64,000 bases of DNA from an uncultured Prevotellaceae bacterium (GCA_900316285.1 ONCG01000023.1:1-64000); one strand, 5' to 3'. Positions 1 through 7,667 are shown, numbered from the stretch's first letter. Numbers and translations: made by a program. The notes: generated by a model not told the origin, from the sequence alone.

Positions 1-52
1 CCGCTTGCGCCGATGGTACTGCAATGCAATGTGGGAGAGTAGGTAGCCGCCT
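1..52 (+). rRNA. rrf: 5S ribosomal RNA, 3' end only
   Basis: The first 50 or so bases match the 3' third of a bacterial 5S rRNA: the CCGATGGTACTGC segment, then GTGGGAGAGTAGGT and a final GCCGCC. The 5' part lies outside the window, so an rRNA operon probably ends here. A hairpin terminator follows at once. Confidence 0.85.
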
Positions 53-63
53 TTTTTCAAGTG

Positions 64-101
64 AGAGCCCTGTGGTCACAAGACTGCAGGGCTCTTTTTT
101 T
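64..101 (+). terminator. Rho-independent terminator of the rRNA operon
   Basis: AGAGCCCTG at 64-72 pairs with CAGGGCTCT at 87-95 and a T run follows. It directly follows the 5S rRNA end. Confidence 0.85.
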
Positions 102-163
102 AGCCCCCCTGTCGTCGCCCGAAAGCCCCCCTGTCGTCCCCCGAGGGGGACACTATAGTTTTC
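102..163. repeat. GC-rich palindromic repeat, family F (1.5 copies)
   Basis: A GCCCCCCTGTCGTC block occurs twice, the second time completed by CCCCGAGGGGGACA. The same motif appears in frame in two anti-sigma genes (near 11230-11260 and 15750-15780) and in degenerate form at 33719-33760. No gene is seen between the terminator at 101 and the ACT gene that ends at 458. Confidence 0.6.
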
Positions 164-214
164 GAAGTTTGTAACCCCCACGCGGCTCTTTCATTGAAAC
201 GTCCCCCTCCTCGT

Positions 215-325
215 GTAGGGGCAGACCCCCGTGTCTGCCCGCTATTGATGGAAGGTTGTTTTGTCGTTGTTTATTGGCGGTTGTTGTTAGTTGCTGTTCG
301 GGCAGACACAGGGGTCTGCCCCTAC
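215..325. repeat. REP-like inverted pair, family A copy 1
   Basis: A 27-bp arm at 215-241 (GTAGGGGCAGAC... form) is repeated in inverted orientation at 299-325, with 57 bp between. Each arm folds on itself (GGGCAGAC with GTCTGCCC) and carries GTAG just outside its stem. Other copies are at 3974-4081, 32256-32442 and 34519-34710. Small ORFs across it are artefacts. Confidence 0.8.
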
Positions 326-345
326 GGCTGGGTGTTGTGGTGGGG

Positions 346-387
346 AAAAACAAAGGAGGCAGGGAGTGGTGCTCTCTGCCTCCTTGT
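346..387 (-). terminator. Terminator of the paaK-ACT operon
   Basis: AAGGAGGCAG at 353-362 pairs with CTGCCTCCTT at 376-385. Read on the minus strand, the stem is followed by a T-rich tract. It lies about 70 bp downstream of the ACT gene. Confidence 0.75.
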
Positions 388-457
388 GTTGTTGGATGTG
401 CTTGATGTTCTTCTTGCGGGTGGCTAGAACTGCCGAGCGATGTTTTTTTCGCTTGTG

Positions 458-886
458 CTAGAAGAGTTCGCTGATGTCTTTTCCGCAGATGTACTTCAGG
501 TTGTTTTTGGTGATGACCTCACGGGCTTCATCCATGTTGTCGGTGCGGAAGATGAGGATGCCCTTTCCTTTGTGCGTGAAAGAATAGAGGTAGGCGATGC
601 TGATGCCAGCCTCGCTGATTGTTCTGACAACATCGGCAGCACCACCAGGGACGTTGTCGAGTTCGAGTGCGAAGACATCGGAGAGCGCGACGGCAACTCC
701 TGCTGCCTGCAGCTCGGCAAAGGCTTCCTTCGGCTGATCGCAGATGATGCGGTAGATGCCGTACTCTGCAGTGTCGGCGATGGTAGATGCCAGGATTTGG
801 ATCTTCGCCTTTTTCAATACTTCAAGCACATTGATGAGTGTGCCTGAGCGGTTTTCCATGAAGATGGATAGTTGTTTTGCAGTCAT
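458..886 (-). CDS. Double ACT-domain protein
   Basis: A 142-residue protein built of two ACT-like units of about 70 residues each. The first begins QLSIFMENRSGTL, the usual ACT opening, and the second covers roughly residues 72-140. ACT domains bind small ligands, usually amino acids, and control enzymes or transcription. There is no catalytic or DNA-binding domain. It is the last gene of a minus-strand operon behind two phenylacetate-CoA ligases, about 85 bp from the nearer one. A regulatory role for aromatic amino acid or aryl-acid metabolism is inferred from that position; the ligand cannot be read from sequence. Confidence 0.85.
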   Translation of the reverse strand: MTAKQLSIFMENRSGTLINVLEVLKKAKIQILASTIADTAEYGIYRIICDQPKEAFAELQAAGVAVALSDVFALELDNVPGGAADVVRTISEAGISIAYLYSFTHKGKGILIFRTDNMDEAREVITKNNLKYICGKDISELF

Positions 887-971
887 AGAATTTTGGGGTT
901 GAAATGTTATGAATGATTAAATAGACGTATCGTTTGAAACGCTTGAACAGTTGGACCTTGCATGCGAGTGC

Positions 972-2294
972 TTAGAAGAGCTTGCGGAGGTCACGCACAC
1001 GGACGGCTTTCTTCTCGTCGCTTACGGCGAGGGAGCCTTTTCGCACGAGCTTCACCTTCGGTGTGATGAGAATCTCGTCCTTTAGCTGGCGTGTGATGTT
1101 CTTCTCGAGCTGTACCAACTGCTGATAGTCGTCGGAGAAAAGGGTGTTGAGTTCCACTTCAACGGTCATGATGTCGGAATCGCCCTTGGTCTCGACGGTA
1201 ATCAGGTAGTCGGTGGAGAGTTCCTTGAACTTCAGCAGAATCTTCTCAATCTGGATGGGGAAGATGTTCACGCCCTTCAGGATAAGCATGTCGTCGCTGC
1301 GACCCTGCAGTCGAGCCAGACGGCGATGGTTGCGTCCACAGGGACAGTCGCCGGGCAGGAGGCGTGTGAGGTCGCGTGTGCGATAGCGCAGCAGCGGCAT
1401 TGCCTCGCGGTTGATGGTGGTGATGACCAGTTCGCCGAGTTCGCCATCGGGTACGGGCTTGAGTGTCACCGGGTCGATAATCTCAATGATGAAATAGTCC
1501 TCCCAGATGTGCAGTCCGTTCTGCTCCTGACATTCGAATGCTACGCCGGGGCCCATCATCTCCGAGATGCCATACGAGTTGTAGGCCTTCACTCCCAGAT
1601 TCTCCTCGATTCGCTGGCGCTGTTCCTCGCTGTGCGGCTCGGCACCGATGCAAAGCACGCGGAGCTGCGTATCCTTCCGTGGGTCGACGCCCTCAGCCTT
1701 CATCACCTCGTAGATGCGTGAGGCGTAGGAGGGGATGGCATGAAGCACTGTTGTTCCGAAGTCGCGAATGAACTTGATTTGTCGCTTCGTGTTACCAGCG
1801 GCGGCAGGAACGGTGAGCATGCCCACCTTCTCGGCACCATACTGGAAGCCCAGTCCGGCCGTAAACATACCATAGCCGGCCGAGTTCTGGAACACATCGT
1901 CGGGACGGCTGCCTACCATCCACAGACAGCGGGCAACGGCATTCGCCCACTCGTCGATATCGCGCTGCGTGTGGAGCACCACCGTGGGATTTCCCGTCGT
2001 ACCACTCGACGAGTGCAGACGTGTGCACTCCCTGAGAGGCACGCATGCAAGGCCGAAGGGGTAGTTGTCGCGCAGGTCCTCTTTCGTTGTGAACGGCAGG
2101 CGCTGGACATCGTCGAGCGACTTGATGTCGTCGGGTGTGATGCCTAACTCCTTGAAGCGACGGCGGTAGAACTCAGCATTCATGCAATGCTTGACGGTCT
2201 TCTGCAGCCTTTCCAACTGTAGTTTCTCCAGGTCGGCCCGCGACATGGTTTCTAATTCGGGGTTGAAATAGGGAGATTGCGAATTTTCTTTCAT
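972..2294 (-). CDS. paaK: Phenylacetate--CoA ligase (second copy)
   Basis: An AMP-forming acyl-CoA ligase of the PaaK family, about 440 residues. The phosphate-binding motif SSSGTTGNPT is present, as are YNSYGISEMMGPG and RYRTRDLT in the adenylation core and a C-terminal AMP-binding lid domain. The enzyme activates phenylacetate or a related aryl acid with ATP and CoA. I take the start at 2294 (MKENSQSPYFNPELE): the longer frame to 2396 would add an unrelated tail and run into the upstream ligase gene. It parallels the neighbouring ligase throughout but is clearly diverged, so this is an old tandem duplication, possibly with different aryl-acid preference. Confidence 0.88.
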   Translation of the reverse strand: MKENSQSPYFNPELETMSRADLEKLQLERLQKTVKHCMNAEFYRRRFKELGITPDDIKSLDDVQRLPFTTKEDLRDNYPFGLACVPLRECTRLHSSSGTTGNPTVVLHTQRDIDEWANAVARCLWMVGSRPDDVFQNSAGYGMFTAGLGFQYGAEKVGMLTVPAAAGNTKRQIKFIRDFGTTVLHAIPSYASRIYEVMKAEGVDPRKDTQLRVLCIGAEPHSEEQRQRIEENLGVKAYNSYGISEMMGPGVAFECQEQNGLHIWEDYFIIEIIDPVTLKPVPDGELGELVITTINREAMPLLRYRTRDLTRLLPGDCPCGRNHRRLARLQGRSDDMLILKGVNIFPIQIEKILLKFKELSTDYLITVETKGDSDIMTVEVELNTLFSDDYQQLVQLEKNITRQLKDEILITPKVKLVRKGSLAVSDEKKAVRVRDLRKLF

Positions 2295-2364
2295 TCTTTT
2301 TGGGTTCGAAGTTATGATTGGTTTGTTTGTTATTTCCGATTCATGTGGAAGGGTGGGGCAGCGG

Positions 2365-3672
2365 TCAGAGTTTGCGCAGGTCGATGACGTGAGCACTCTT
2401 TCCTTGCGAACGCTCGATGGTGTTTGGTGCCTTCAGCTGCACCTTTGCCGAAATGCTCAGCACACTCTTCAGGCGGTTGGCGAGCTTCTTCTCGAGTGCG
2501 TCGATGGCTGCCGGCGTGTCGAAGGTCTCTGTGAAGTACTCCTGGCGCAGCTCCACCTGTACTTGCAGCGTATCGAGATTGTTTTTGCGGTCGACGACGA
2601 GCATGTAGCGTGGTGCAAACTCCTGCATGCTCAGCACAACACTCTCCACCTGCGACGGGAAGACGTTGATTCCACGGATGATAAGCATATCGTCGGAGCG
2701 GCCTTCGATGCGTCCCATGCGGACACTGGTGCGGCCACAGGGGCAGTCGCCGGGCAGCAGCGAGCAGAGGTCGCGAGTGCGATAGCGCAATAGCGGCATA
2801 CCTTCCTTCGTAAGCGTTGTGAACACCAGCTCGCCCGTTTGGCCCATTGGCAGAGGTTCAAGTGTCACCGGGTCGATGATTTCCGGATAGAAATGGTCTT
2901 CGCAGATATGGCTGCCGTGTTGCTCCTCACATTCGTAGCTGACGCTCGGTCCCATGATTTCGCTCAAGCCATAGAGGTTGTAGCCCTTCAGTCCGAGCCG
3001 CTCCTCGATTTCCTGACGCATCTGCTCCGTCCAAGGCTCTGCTCCGAAGGCGCCGACGCGCAGCTTGATCTGGTCTTTCGTGATGCCGAGGCGGTCCATC
3101 GTCTCAGCCAGATAGAGTGCGTAAGACGGAGTGCAAGCGATGCCCGTGACGCCCAGGTCGCGAATGAGCTTCAGGTGCTTCTCGGTATTTCCCGTTGAAG
3201 CCGGCACCACCGATGCTCCGAGGTGCTCCACGCCATAGTGTGCGCCGAGTCCGCCCGTGAAGAGTCCGTAGCCGTAGCTCACAGAGAAGGTATCGTTGCG
3301 TGTGATGCCATAGGCGGTGAGACAGCGGGCCATGCACTCGCTCCACACGCCGATGTCCTTGCGTGTATAGCCTACGATGGTAGGATTTCCCGTTGTTCCC
3401 GACGACGCATGCACGCGAATGATTTCGCTCCTGGGAGCTGCCTGCAGACCGAAAGGATAGTTGTCGCGCAGGTCTTGCTTCGTGGTGAACGGCAGGCGCT
3501 TGATGTCCTCGATGGTTTGAATATCGACTGGACGTATGTCGAGTTCCTGCAGTTTGTGCCTGTAGAAAGGAACGTTGTGGTAGACATACGTCACGATTTT
3601 ATTGAGCCGCTTACCCTGTAGGGCGCTCATCTCGTCACGGCTCATGCATTCTTTGTTCGGGTTCCAGATCAT
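2365..3672 (-). CDS. paaK: Phenylacetate--CoA ligase (first copy)
   Basis: A 435-residue PaaK-family adenylate-forming ligase. It starts MIWNPNKECMSRDEM and carries the ATP-binding loop ASSGTTGNPT, the YNLYGLSEIMGPS segment, the RYRTRDLC motif and a C-terminal lid domain. It converts phenylacetate (or a related aryl acid from aromatic amino acid fermentation) to its CoA thioester. It is the first gene of the operon, 70 bp ahead of the second ligase. In many Bacteroidales such ligases lie near indolepyruvate:ferredoxin oxidoreductase genes; none is visible here. Confidence 0.9.
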   Translation of the reverse strand: MIWNPNKECMSRDEMSALQGKRLNKIVTYVYHNVPFYRHKLQELDIRPVDIQTIEDIKRLPFTTKQDLRDNYPFGLQAAPRSEIIRVHASSGTTGNPTIVGYTRKDIGVWSECMARCLTAYGITRNDTFSVSYGYGLFTGGLGAHYGVEHLGASVVPASTGNTEKHLKLIRDLGVTGIACTPSYALYLAETMDRLGITKDQIKLRVGAFGAEPWTEQMRQEIEERLGLKGYNLYGLSEIMGPSVSYECEEQHGSHICEDHFYPEIIDPVTLEPLPMGQTGELVFTTLTKEGMPLLRYRTRDLCSLLPGDCPCGRTSVRMGRIEGRSDDMLIIRGINVFPSQVESVVLSMQEFAPRYMLVVDRKNNLDTLQVQVELRQEYFTETFDTPAAIDALEKKLANRLKSVLSISAKVQLKAPNTIERSQGKSAHVIDLRKL

Positions 3673-3722
3673 TGTTGTCCTGAATTTTGTGTTGATAAGT
3701 TGTGTGAATAATAGAATGAGTG

Positions 3723-3753
3723 CAAAAGTACAAATAATCTTTCATTTTAACAA
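3723..3753 (-). promoter_or_regulatory. Promoter of the paaK-paaK-ACT operon
   Basis: On the minus strand a TTG lies 20 bp before TACTTTTG (plus-strand CAAAAGTA at 3723-3730), matching the Bacteroidetes TTTG/TAnnTTTG pattern. The start codon at 3672 is about 50 bp downstream. Confidence 0.7.
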
Positions 3754-3888
3754 GAAAAACGCGATGAAAGTTACTTTTCTGCACATTATTTTCTTATTTC
3801 GTGCCAATTTGCTGGTGGTGGGAGGACGGGATGTCATCCGCGATGCAGGCAAGCAAAAGTGTTTTATCCGCGATGCGGGCGACCCAAA

Positions 3889-4141
3889 AACAAAAGGGTA
3901 TAAAGGGCATAAAGGGGAGAAAAGGGCATAAAAGGGACAATTGTTTCGTTGCAGAAGGTAGAACGCCCAGCGCGTAGGGGCAGACCCCAGTGTCTGCCCG
4001 AACTAGAGCGAACACGCAGCGAACAACCTGCATGCACATACCTCCCCAAACTCACGGGCAGACACAGGGGTCTGCCCCTACAGTTGGCTGCAAATCATTC
4101 GTCCCTTTACTTCCCTTTAAGCCCCTTTGAGCCCTTGGGAA
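3889..4141. repeat. REP-like inverted pair, family A copy 2, inside a larger inverted repeat
   Basis: Arms at 3974-4000 and 4055-4081 are family A. Outside them lie a G/A-rich tract of AAAGGG steps (about 3889-3941) and a C/T-rich tract of CCCTTT steps (about 4099-4141), so the whole block is nested and roughly palindromic. From 3754 to 4440 I see no gene. Confidence 0.7.
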
Positions 4142-4440
4142 ATGGAGCTTGCGACACTTCAGACATCTTATGATCTTTTTCCGTAAAATAGCATTCTATT
4201 TGCACTTGATGCAGGTCAAGAAGGAGATGTGGAGTTACGTTAAAGGATGCTTTGAGGGAAATATGCGTAAATGATTGATATGCAATGAGATATAGATAAA
4301 CGTAGGGCAATGATTGTGCACTGTGGAAAACTACCGCTTCGAGGCCCACTTTGCAGGTGTTTTCCTTCAGGTTTTGAGGGCAAATAATTGATTTTCAACA
4401 CTTTAATAATCTTAAAAAATGTAGAAAATGGCTCGAAAGT

Positions 4441-4471
4441 TTGCATATGTCAGAAAAAGTTCGTACCTTTG
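4441..4471 (+). promoter_or_regulatory. Promoter of the lytic transglycosylase-like gene
   Basis: TTG at 4441-4443, a 20-bp spacer and TACCTTTG at 4464-4471. The start codon lies 200 bp on, so the transcript should have a long leader of about 190 nt. Confidence 0.75.
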
Positions 4472-4606
4472 CAGCCGTAACAGTGATGGTGCTTCCTTTT
4501 GTTTCGGAAGATCATCCATAGTATTAACGGAGTCAGAGCGAACATAGGATCAGTAGAATCTTGTTTCACCGTTTCGAAACTCTCTCGATTCTCGCCTTTG
4601 CTTCTA

Positions 4607-4678
4607 ATGCTGGTTGCTCATGGGCATGCGCTGCTTTTTCTGATGCCTACGACTCCCAAAACGATTTGTTATGAATAA
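4607..4678 (+). CDS. Possible 23-codon leader peptide
   Basis: An ATG at 4607 opens a 23-codon frame (MLVAHGHALLF...) that stops at 4678, overlapping the first codons of the next gene by 8 bases in another frame. Such an overlap would allow translational coupling or leader control of the transglycosylase-like gene. There is no codon-usage or homology support, so it may be chance. Confidence 0.25.
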   Translation: MLVAHGHALLFLMPTTPKTICYE

Positions 4679-5114
4679 ATTTTTAAAGAGTGCAGTGGTT
4701 GCACTGCTAATGATGACATCGAACCCACATTCTGCTCTGGCAGCAGGCAATGGTAGTAGAGCAACGACGAGAAACTTCGATTGGAATCCGGTGATGGAGG
4801 CAATTATCGAGGTGGAGAGCAATGGAAATCATCGTGCGAAGAACGGCAATCAAGTCGGCGCGATGCAGATTACTCCGATTTTGGTTGAAGACTGTAATGA
4901 GATACTGAAGCAAAGAAAAAGCAAGAAGCGCTACAAGTTATCAGACAGATTCAACGTTGAGAAGTCAAAGGAGATGTTCCTGCTCATCCAGTCATGGTAT
5001 AACCCGAAGAATAACGTAGAGAAGGCCATTCGTTCGTGGAACGGCGGTGTGAACTACAATGTAAGGAGCACGCAGCGTTATTACGAGAAGGTTATGCGAG
5101 CATTGAAAAAGTAG
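4671..5114 (+). CDS. Small exported lytic transglycosylase-like (SLT) protein
   Basis: A 147-residue protein with a signal peptide (about residues 1-25, ending LAAG). The segment AIIEVESNGNHRAKNGNQ, then VGAMQITP, is the hallmark of the SLT/goose-lysozyme fold: the Glu of VESNGN is the probable catalytic acid and GAMQI is the second conserved motif. A closing SWNGGVNYN segment matches the third SLT motif. It should cleave the glycan strand of peptidoglycan in the periplasm. It is short, little more than the catalytic domain. It stands alone between its own promoter and terminator. Confidence 0.8.
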   Translation: MNKFLKSAVVALLMMTSNPHSALAAGNGSRATTRNFDWNPVMEAIIEVESNGNHRAKNGNQVGAMQITPILVEDCNEILKQRKSKKRYKLSDRFNVEKSKEMFLLIQSWYNPKNNVEKAIRSWNGGVNYNVRSTQRYYEKVMRALKK

Positions 5115-5130
5115 AGAAATGTGTATAGCA

Positions 5131-5175
5131 AAAAAGCGGTCATGATCCTGCAAAGGGTGATGGCCGCTTTTTCTT
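5131..5175 (+). terminator. Terminator after the SLT gene
   Basis: An AAAGCGG stem pairs with CCGCTTT and is followed by a T-rich run, starting 17 bp after the stop codon. Confidence 0.8.
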
Positions 5176-5218
5176 TTTGGGAGCCTCCCCCGGGCACTCC
5201 GTCGCGAATGAGGGATTC

Positions 5219-5291
5219 GCTCCCCTTTGTGGGGCCGCAGCCACACCGGTGGCTGCTCTAAAGGCCCCAGTCGCCTCCGAAAGGAGGGGAG
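5219..5291. repeat. Nested GC-rich palindrome
   Basis: Three nested stems: GCTCCCC (5219-5225) with GGGGAGC (about 5285-5291), GGGGCC (5231-5236) with GGCCCC (5263-5268), and GCAGCCAC (5237-5244) with GTGGCTGC (5249-5256). The outer part resembles family E repeats. Nothing coding is seen between 5115 and 5482. Confidence 0.65.
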
Positions 5292-5412
5292 CCACGAAGG
5301 CTGATAAAAGGAGGTGAACATCTGCGATATGATTGCTATTTCTTGTAATCAGGTGGAATGCGACATCATTTCTATCTTTTTTTATGCAAACAGTAGAAAA
5401 AACGTTAAATTC

Positions 5413-5443
5413 TTTGCATTGTCTGCATTTTTCATTATCTTTG
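5413..5443 (+). promoter_or_regulatory. Promoter of lemA
   Basis: TTTG at 5413-5416, exactly 19 bp, then TATCTTTG at 5436-5443; the start codon follows 40 bp on. A textbook Bacteroidetes promoter. Confidence 0.85.
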
Positions 5444-5482
5444 TCAGCAAATAACATGTTTAACTAACAAAAAAAGTAGTCT

Positions 5483-6049
5483 ATGAGTATTCTTTTGATT
5501 CTCCTTGCAGTCATTGCAGTACTGGGATTATGGGCTGTTGGCGTATACAACAACCTTGTGAAACTGCGCAACAATCGTGAGAACGCATTTGCAAACATCG
5601 ATGTGCAGCTGAAGCAGCGCCACGACCTTGTGGGACAGCTGGTGGCTGTTGTGAAGGGCTATGCCGAGCATGAAAAGGAAGTGCTCACTCGCGTCACCGA
5701 AGCTCGTTCGGCCGCTATGAATGCTTCTACCATCGGCGATAAGATTCAGGCAGAGAATGCGCTGACGAGTGCCTTGTCGGGGCTGAAGATCTCCCTCGAG
5801 GCTTATCCTGACCTGAAGGCCAACCAGAACTTCCTGCAGCTGCAGACCGAGATTGCCGACATCGAGAACAAGCTGGCTGCCGTTCGCCGCTACTTCAACA
5901 CTGCTACGCGCGAGCTCAACAATGCCGTTCAGACATTCCCGTCGAATATCTTCGCCGGCCTGTTCGGTTTCCACAAGGAGCCGATGTTCGAGGTTTCCAC
6001 CGAGGAGCGTGCCAACCTTGACAAAGCACCGGAGATAAATTTCAATTAA
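5483..6049 (+). CDS. lemA: LemA family protein
   Basis: A 188-residue protein with one N-terminal membrane segment (about residues 2-22) followed by the characteristic LemA helices: GVYNNLVKLRNNRENAFANI and VQLKQRHDLVGQLVAVVKGY. LemA proteins are membrane-anchored helical-bundle proteins of uncertain function, very often encoded next to an M48/HtpX-type protease, as here. A joint role in membrane protein quality control is inferred from this pairing. Strong promoter immediately upstream. Confidence 0.92.
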   Translation: MSILLILLAVIAVLGLWAVGVYNNLVKLRNNRENAFANIDVQLKQRHDLVGQLVAVVKGYAEHEKEVLTRVTEARSAAMNASTIGDKIQAENALTSALSGLKISLEAYPDLKANQNFLQLQTEIADIENKLAAVRRYFNTATRELNNAVQTFPSNIFAGLFGFHKEPMFEVSTEERANLDKAPEINFN

Positions 6050-6279
6050 TAGGCCTCACCCCTGACCCCTCCCCCCCGTAGGGAGGGGGAATGCAGGATG
6101 AATCCTCGTGTGTCGCATCTCACCTGTGCGATGCACTTTGCCTTTGCCGCAGGTGCCTTTAAGCTTTGAACCCATTGAACGCTGCGTAGCGACATTTGCG
6201 CTCGGCTCTGCCGCTTTCGTAACGAAGTGGAGAAAGAACTTTTGAACCTTTTGAACGCTGCGAAGCAGTAATAGATGTT
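6050..6279. repeat. Spacer with family E and family G repeats
   Basis: A family E element (CCCCTGACCCCTCCC... with GGGAGGGGG) occupies about 6056-6090. A family G segment (GCTCGGCTCTGCCGCTTTCG, then GTGGAGAAAGAAC) lies at about 6199-6240 and resembles 51080-51133, inside the TPP riboswitch. TTGAACGCTGCG occurs twice. No gene is seen. Confidence 0.6.
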
Positions 6280-7284
6280 TTGAAATACGTCGGAATACAA
6301 ACACAGATCAGTCGTAACAACATGATGAGCATCGTGTTGCTACTGCTTTTCCCCCTGATCATCCTGGGCATGATCTGGGTGTTTCTCATGGTGGTGAGCT
6401 ATCTGGGCAACGGCTACTACGACGACTATGGCAACTTCGTGAACCAGGTAAGCATTGAGCAGGTGAACTACTACTTCCTGCAAACGCTGCCGTGGGTGGT
6501 CGGTGGAGTAGGGCTGTGGTTCTGCATCGCCTATTTCGCCAATACCAGCATGATACGTCATGCCACCGGTGCCCGTCCCCTGGAGCGTCGCGAGAATCCC
6601 CGCATCTATAACATCGTGGAGAACCTCTGCATGACCTGCGGTATGGACATGCCGAAGATAAACATTGTTGACGACGAGCAACTCAACGCCTTCGCCAGCG
6701 GAATCGACAAGAACAGCTATACCGTTACCGTCACCACCGGTCTCGCCAATCGCCTTGACGATGCAGAGTTGGCTGGCGTCATCGGTCATGAGCTCACCCA
6801 CATCCGCAATCGCGACACCCGTCTGCTCATCACCAGCATCATCTTCGTGGGCATTGTCTCCTCGGTGATGAGCCTTTCGGCCCGGCTGATGAACAATGTG
6901 ATGGTGTTCGGACGCTATAGCAGCCGCGACCGCGACGGACGAGGCACCGGCCTGTCGCTCATCCTCATCTTGCTCGTCGCCTTTATCTGCATGGCCATCG
7001 CCTACTTGTTCACCCTGCTCACCCGCTTTGCCATCTCCCGCAAGCGCGAGTATATGGCCGACGCAGGCGGTGCCGAGTTGTGCGGCGACCCGTTGGCACT
7101 TGCCTCGGCCCTCAGGAAGATTTCCGGCGACCCAGGCCTACAAGACGTGAAGCGCGACGACGTAGCCCAGCTCTTCATCATCCATCCCGAGAAGTTGACG
7201 TCGGGCCTGCTGTCGTTCGTCAACTCCCTGTTTGCTACCCATCCACCCACCGAGAAACGCATCGAGATCCTTGAGCAGTTCTGA
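6280..7284 (+). CDS. M48 family (HtpX-like) membrane metalloprotease
   Basis: A 334-residue integral membrane protease. Zinc motif HELTH lies near residues 170-174 (context VIGHELTHIRNRDTR) and the third ligand is probably the Glu of KREYMADAGG near 256. Hydrophobic segments fall at about 18-42, 68-90, 180-205 and 226-250. The best start is a TTG at 6280 (TTGAAATACGTC), because the conserved KYVGIQTQISRNN N-terminus lies upstream of the first ATG at 6322. It follows lemA after a 230-bp repeat-filled spacer. Probable role: turnover of damaged membrane proteins. Confidence 0.88.
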   Translation: MKYVGIQTQISRNNMMSIVLLLLFPLIILGMIWVFLMVVSYLGNGYYDDYGNFVNQVSIEQVNYYFLQTLPWVVGGVGLWFCIAYFANTSMIRHATGARPLERRENPRIYNIVENLCMTCGMDMPKINIVDDEQLNAFASGIDKNSYTVTVTTGLANRLDDAELAGVIGHELTHIRNRDTRLLITSIIFVGIVSSVMSLSARLMNNVMVFGRYSSRDRDGRGTGLSLILILLVAFICMAIAYLFTLLTRFAISRKREYMADAGGAELCGDPLALASALRKISGDPGLQDVKRDDVAQLFIIHPEKLTSGLLSFVNSLFATHPPTEKRIEILEQF

Positions 7285-7312
7285 TGGCGTGAGGTAGAAT
7301 TGTTTCAAGTAA

Positions 7313-7388
7313 ATGTAGGGACGCGGCGTGCCGCGTTATTGGATTGAGCTTCCTTGCTCCAGTAACGCGACACGTCGCATCCCTACAT
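7313..7388. repeat. REP-like inverted pair, family B copy 1
   Basis: A left arm ATGTAGGGACGCGGCGTGCC and an inverted right arm ending CCCTACAT flank a short AT-rich middle. The left stem is of the GGC/GCC type and the right of the GAC/GTC type. Placed just after the M48 gene. Confidence 0.85.
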
Positions 7389-7399
7389 CTTCAATAATA

Positions 7400-7527
7400 G
7401 TAAATTGCTTTTGTCTTGCTTGAGCATAGCTTTTGTTTTGCCCGAGCATAGCTTTTGATTTGCCGGAGCATAGCTTTCGTTTTGCTGGAGCATTGCTTTG
7501 AAAACACGTAAGCATTGCACTTATTTT
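7400..7527. repeat. 22-bp tandem array, family D, locus 1
   Basis: GAGCATAGCTTTTG-type units begin at 7422, 7444, 7466, 7488 and (degenerate) 7510, exactly 22 bp apart, with another at about 7400. The same unit recurs at 34736-34860 and 52689-52776. Confidence 0.8.
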
Positions 7528-7659
7528 ATAAAACAACTTGTTTTGTTCAGTAAATTAACTTAATTTATTCAGCAAATTAAGTTAATTTACTCAGTAAAAT
7601 AAGTTAATTTACCACGCAAATTAAGTTAATTTACCGCACAAATTAAGTTAATTTACTGA
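7528..7659. repeat. 22-bp array of 15-bp palindromes, family C, locus 1
   Basis: Six units of exactly 22 bp, each centred on a 15-bp palindrome such as AAATTAACTTAATTT. The first unit is AAAACAACTTGTTTT, which changes both sides together and stays palindromic. A second array of seven units lies at 52795-52948. The region 7285-7961 has no gene. Confidence 0.85.
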
Positions 7660-7667
7660 ACGGGAAC

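Noticed and set aside
153..427. Small ORFs across the first REP pair
   Set aside because: They are made of the inverted repeat itself and have no start signal or homology.
2294..2396. Longer N-terminus of the second phenylacetate-CoA ligase
   Set aside because: It would overlap the upstream ligase gene and has no similarity to PaaK N-termini.
7400..7659. CRISPR array
   Set aside because: The period is only 22 bp with no unique spacers and no cas genes; units are contiguous palindromes.
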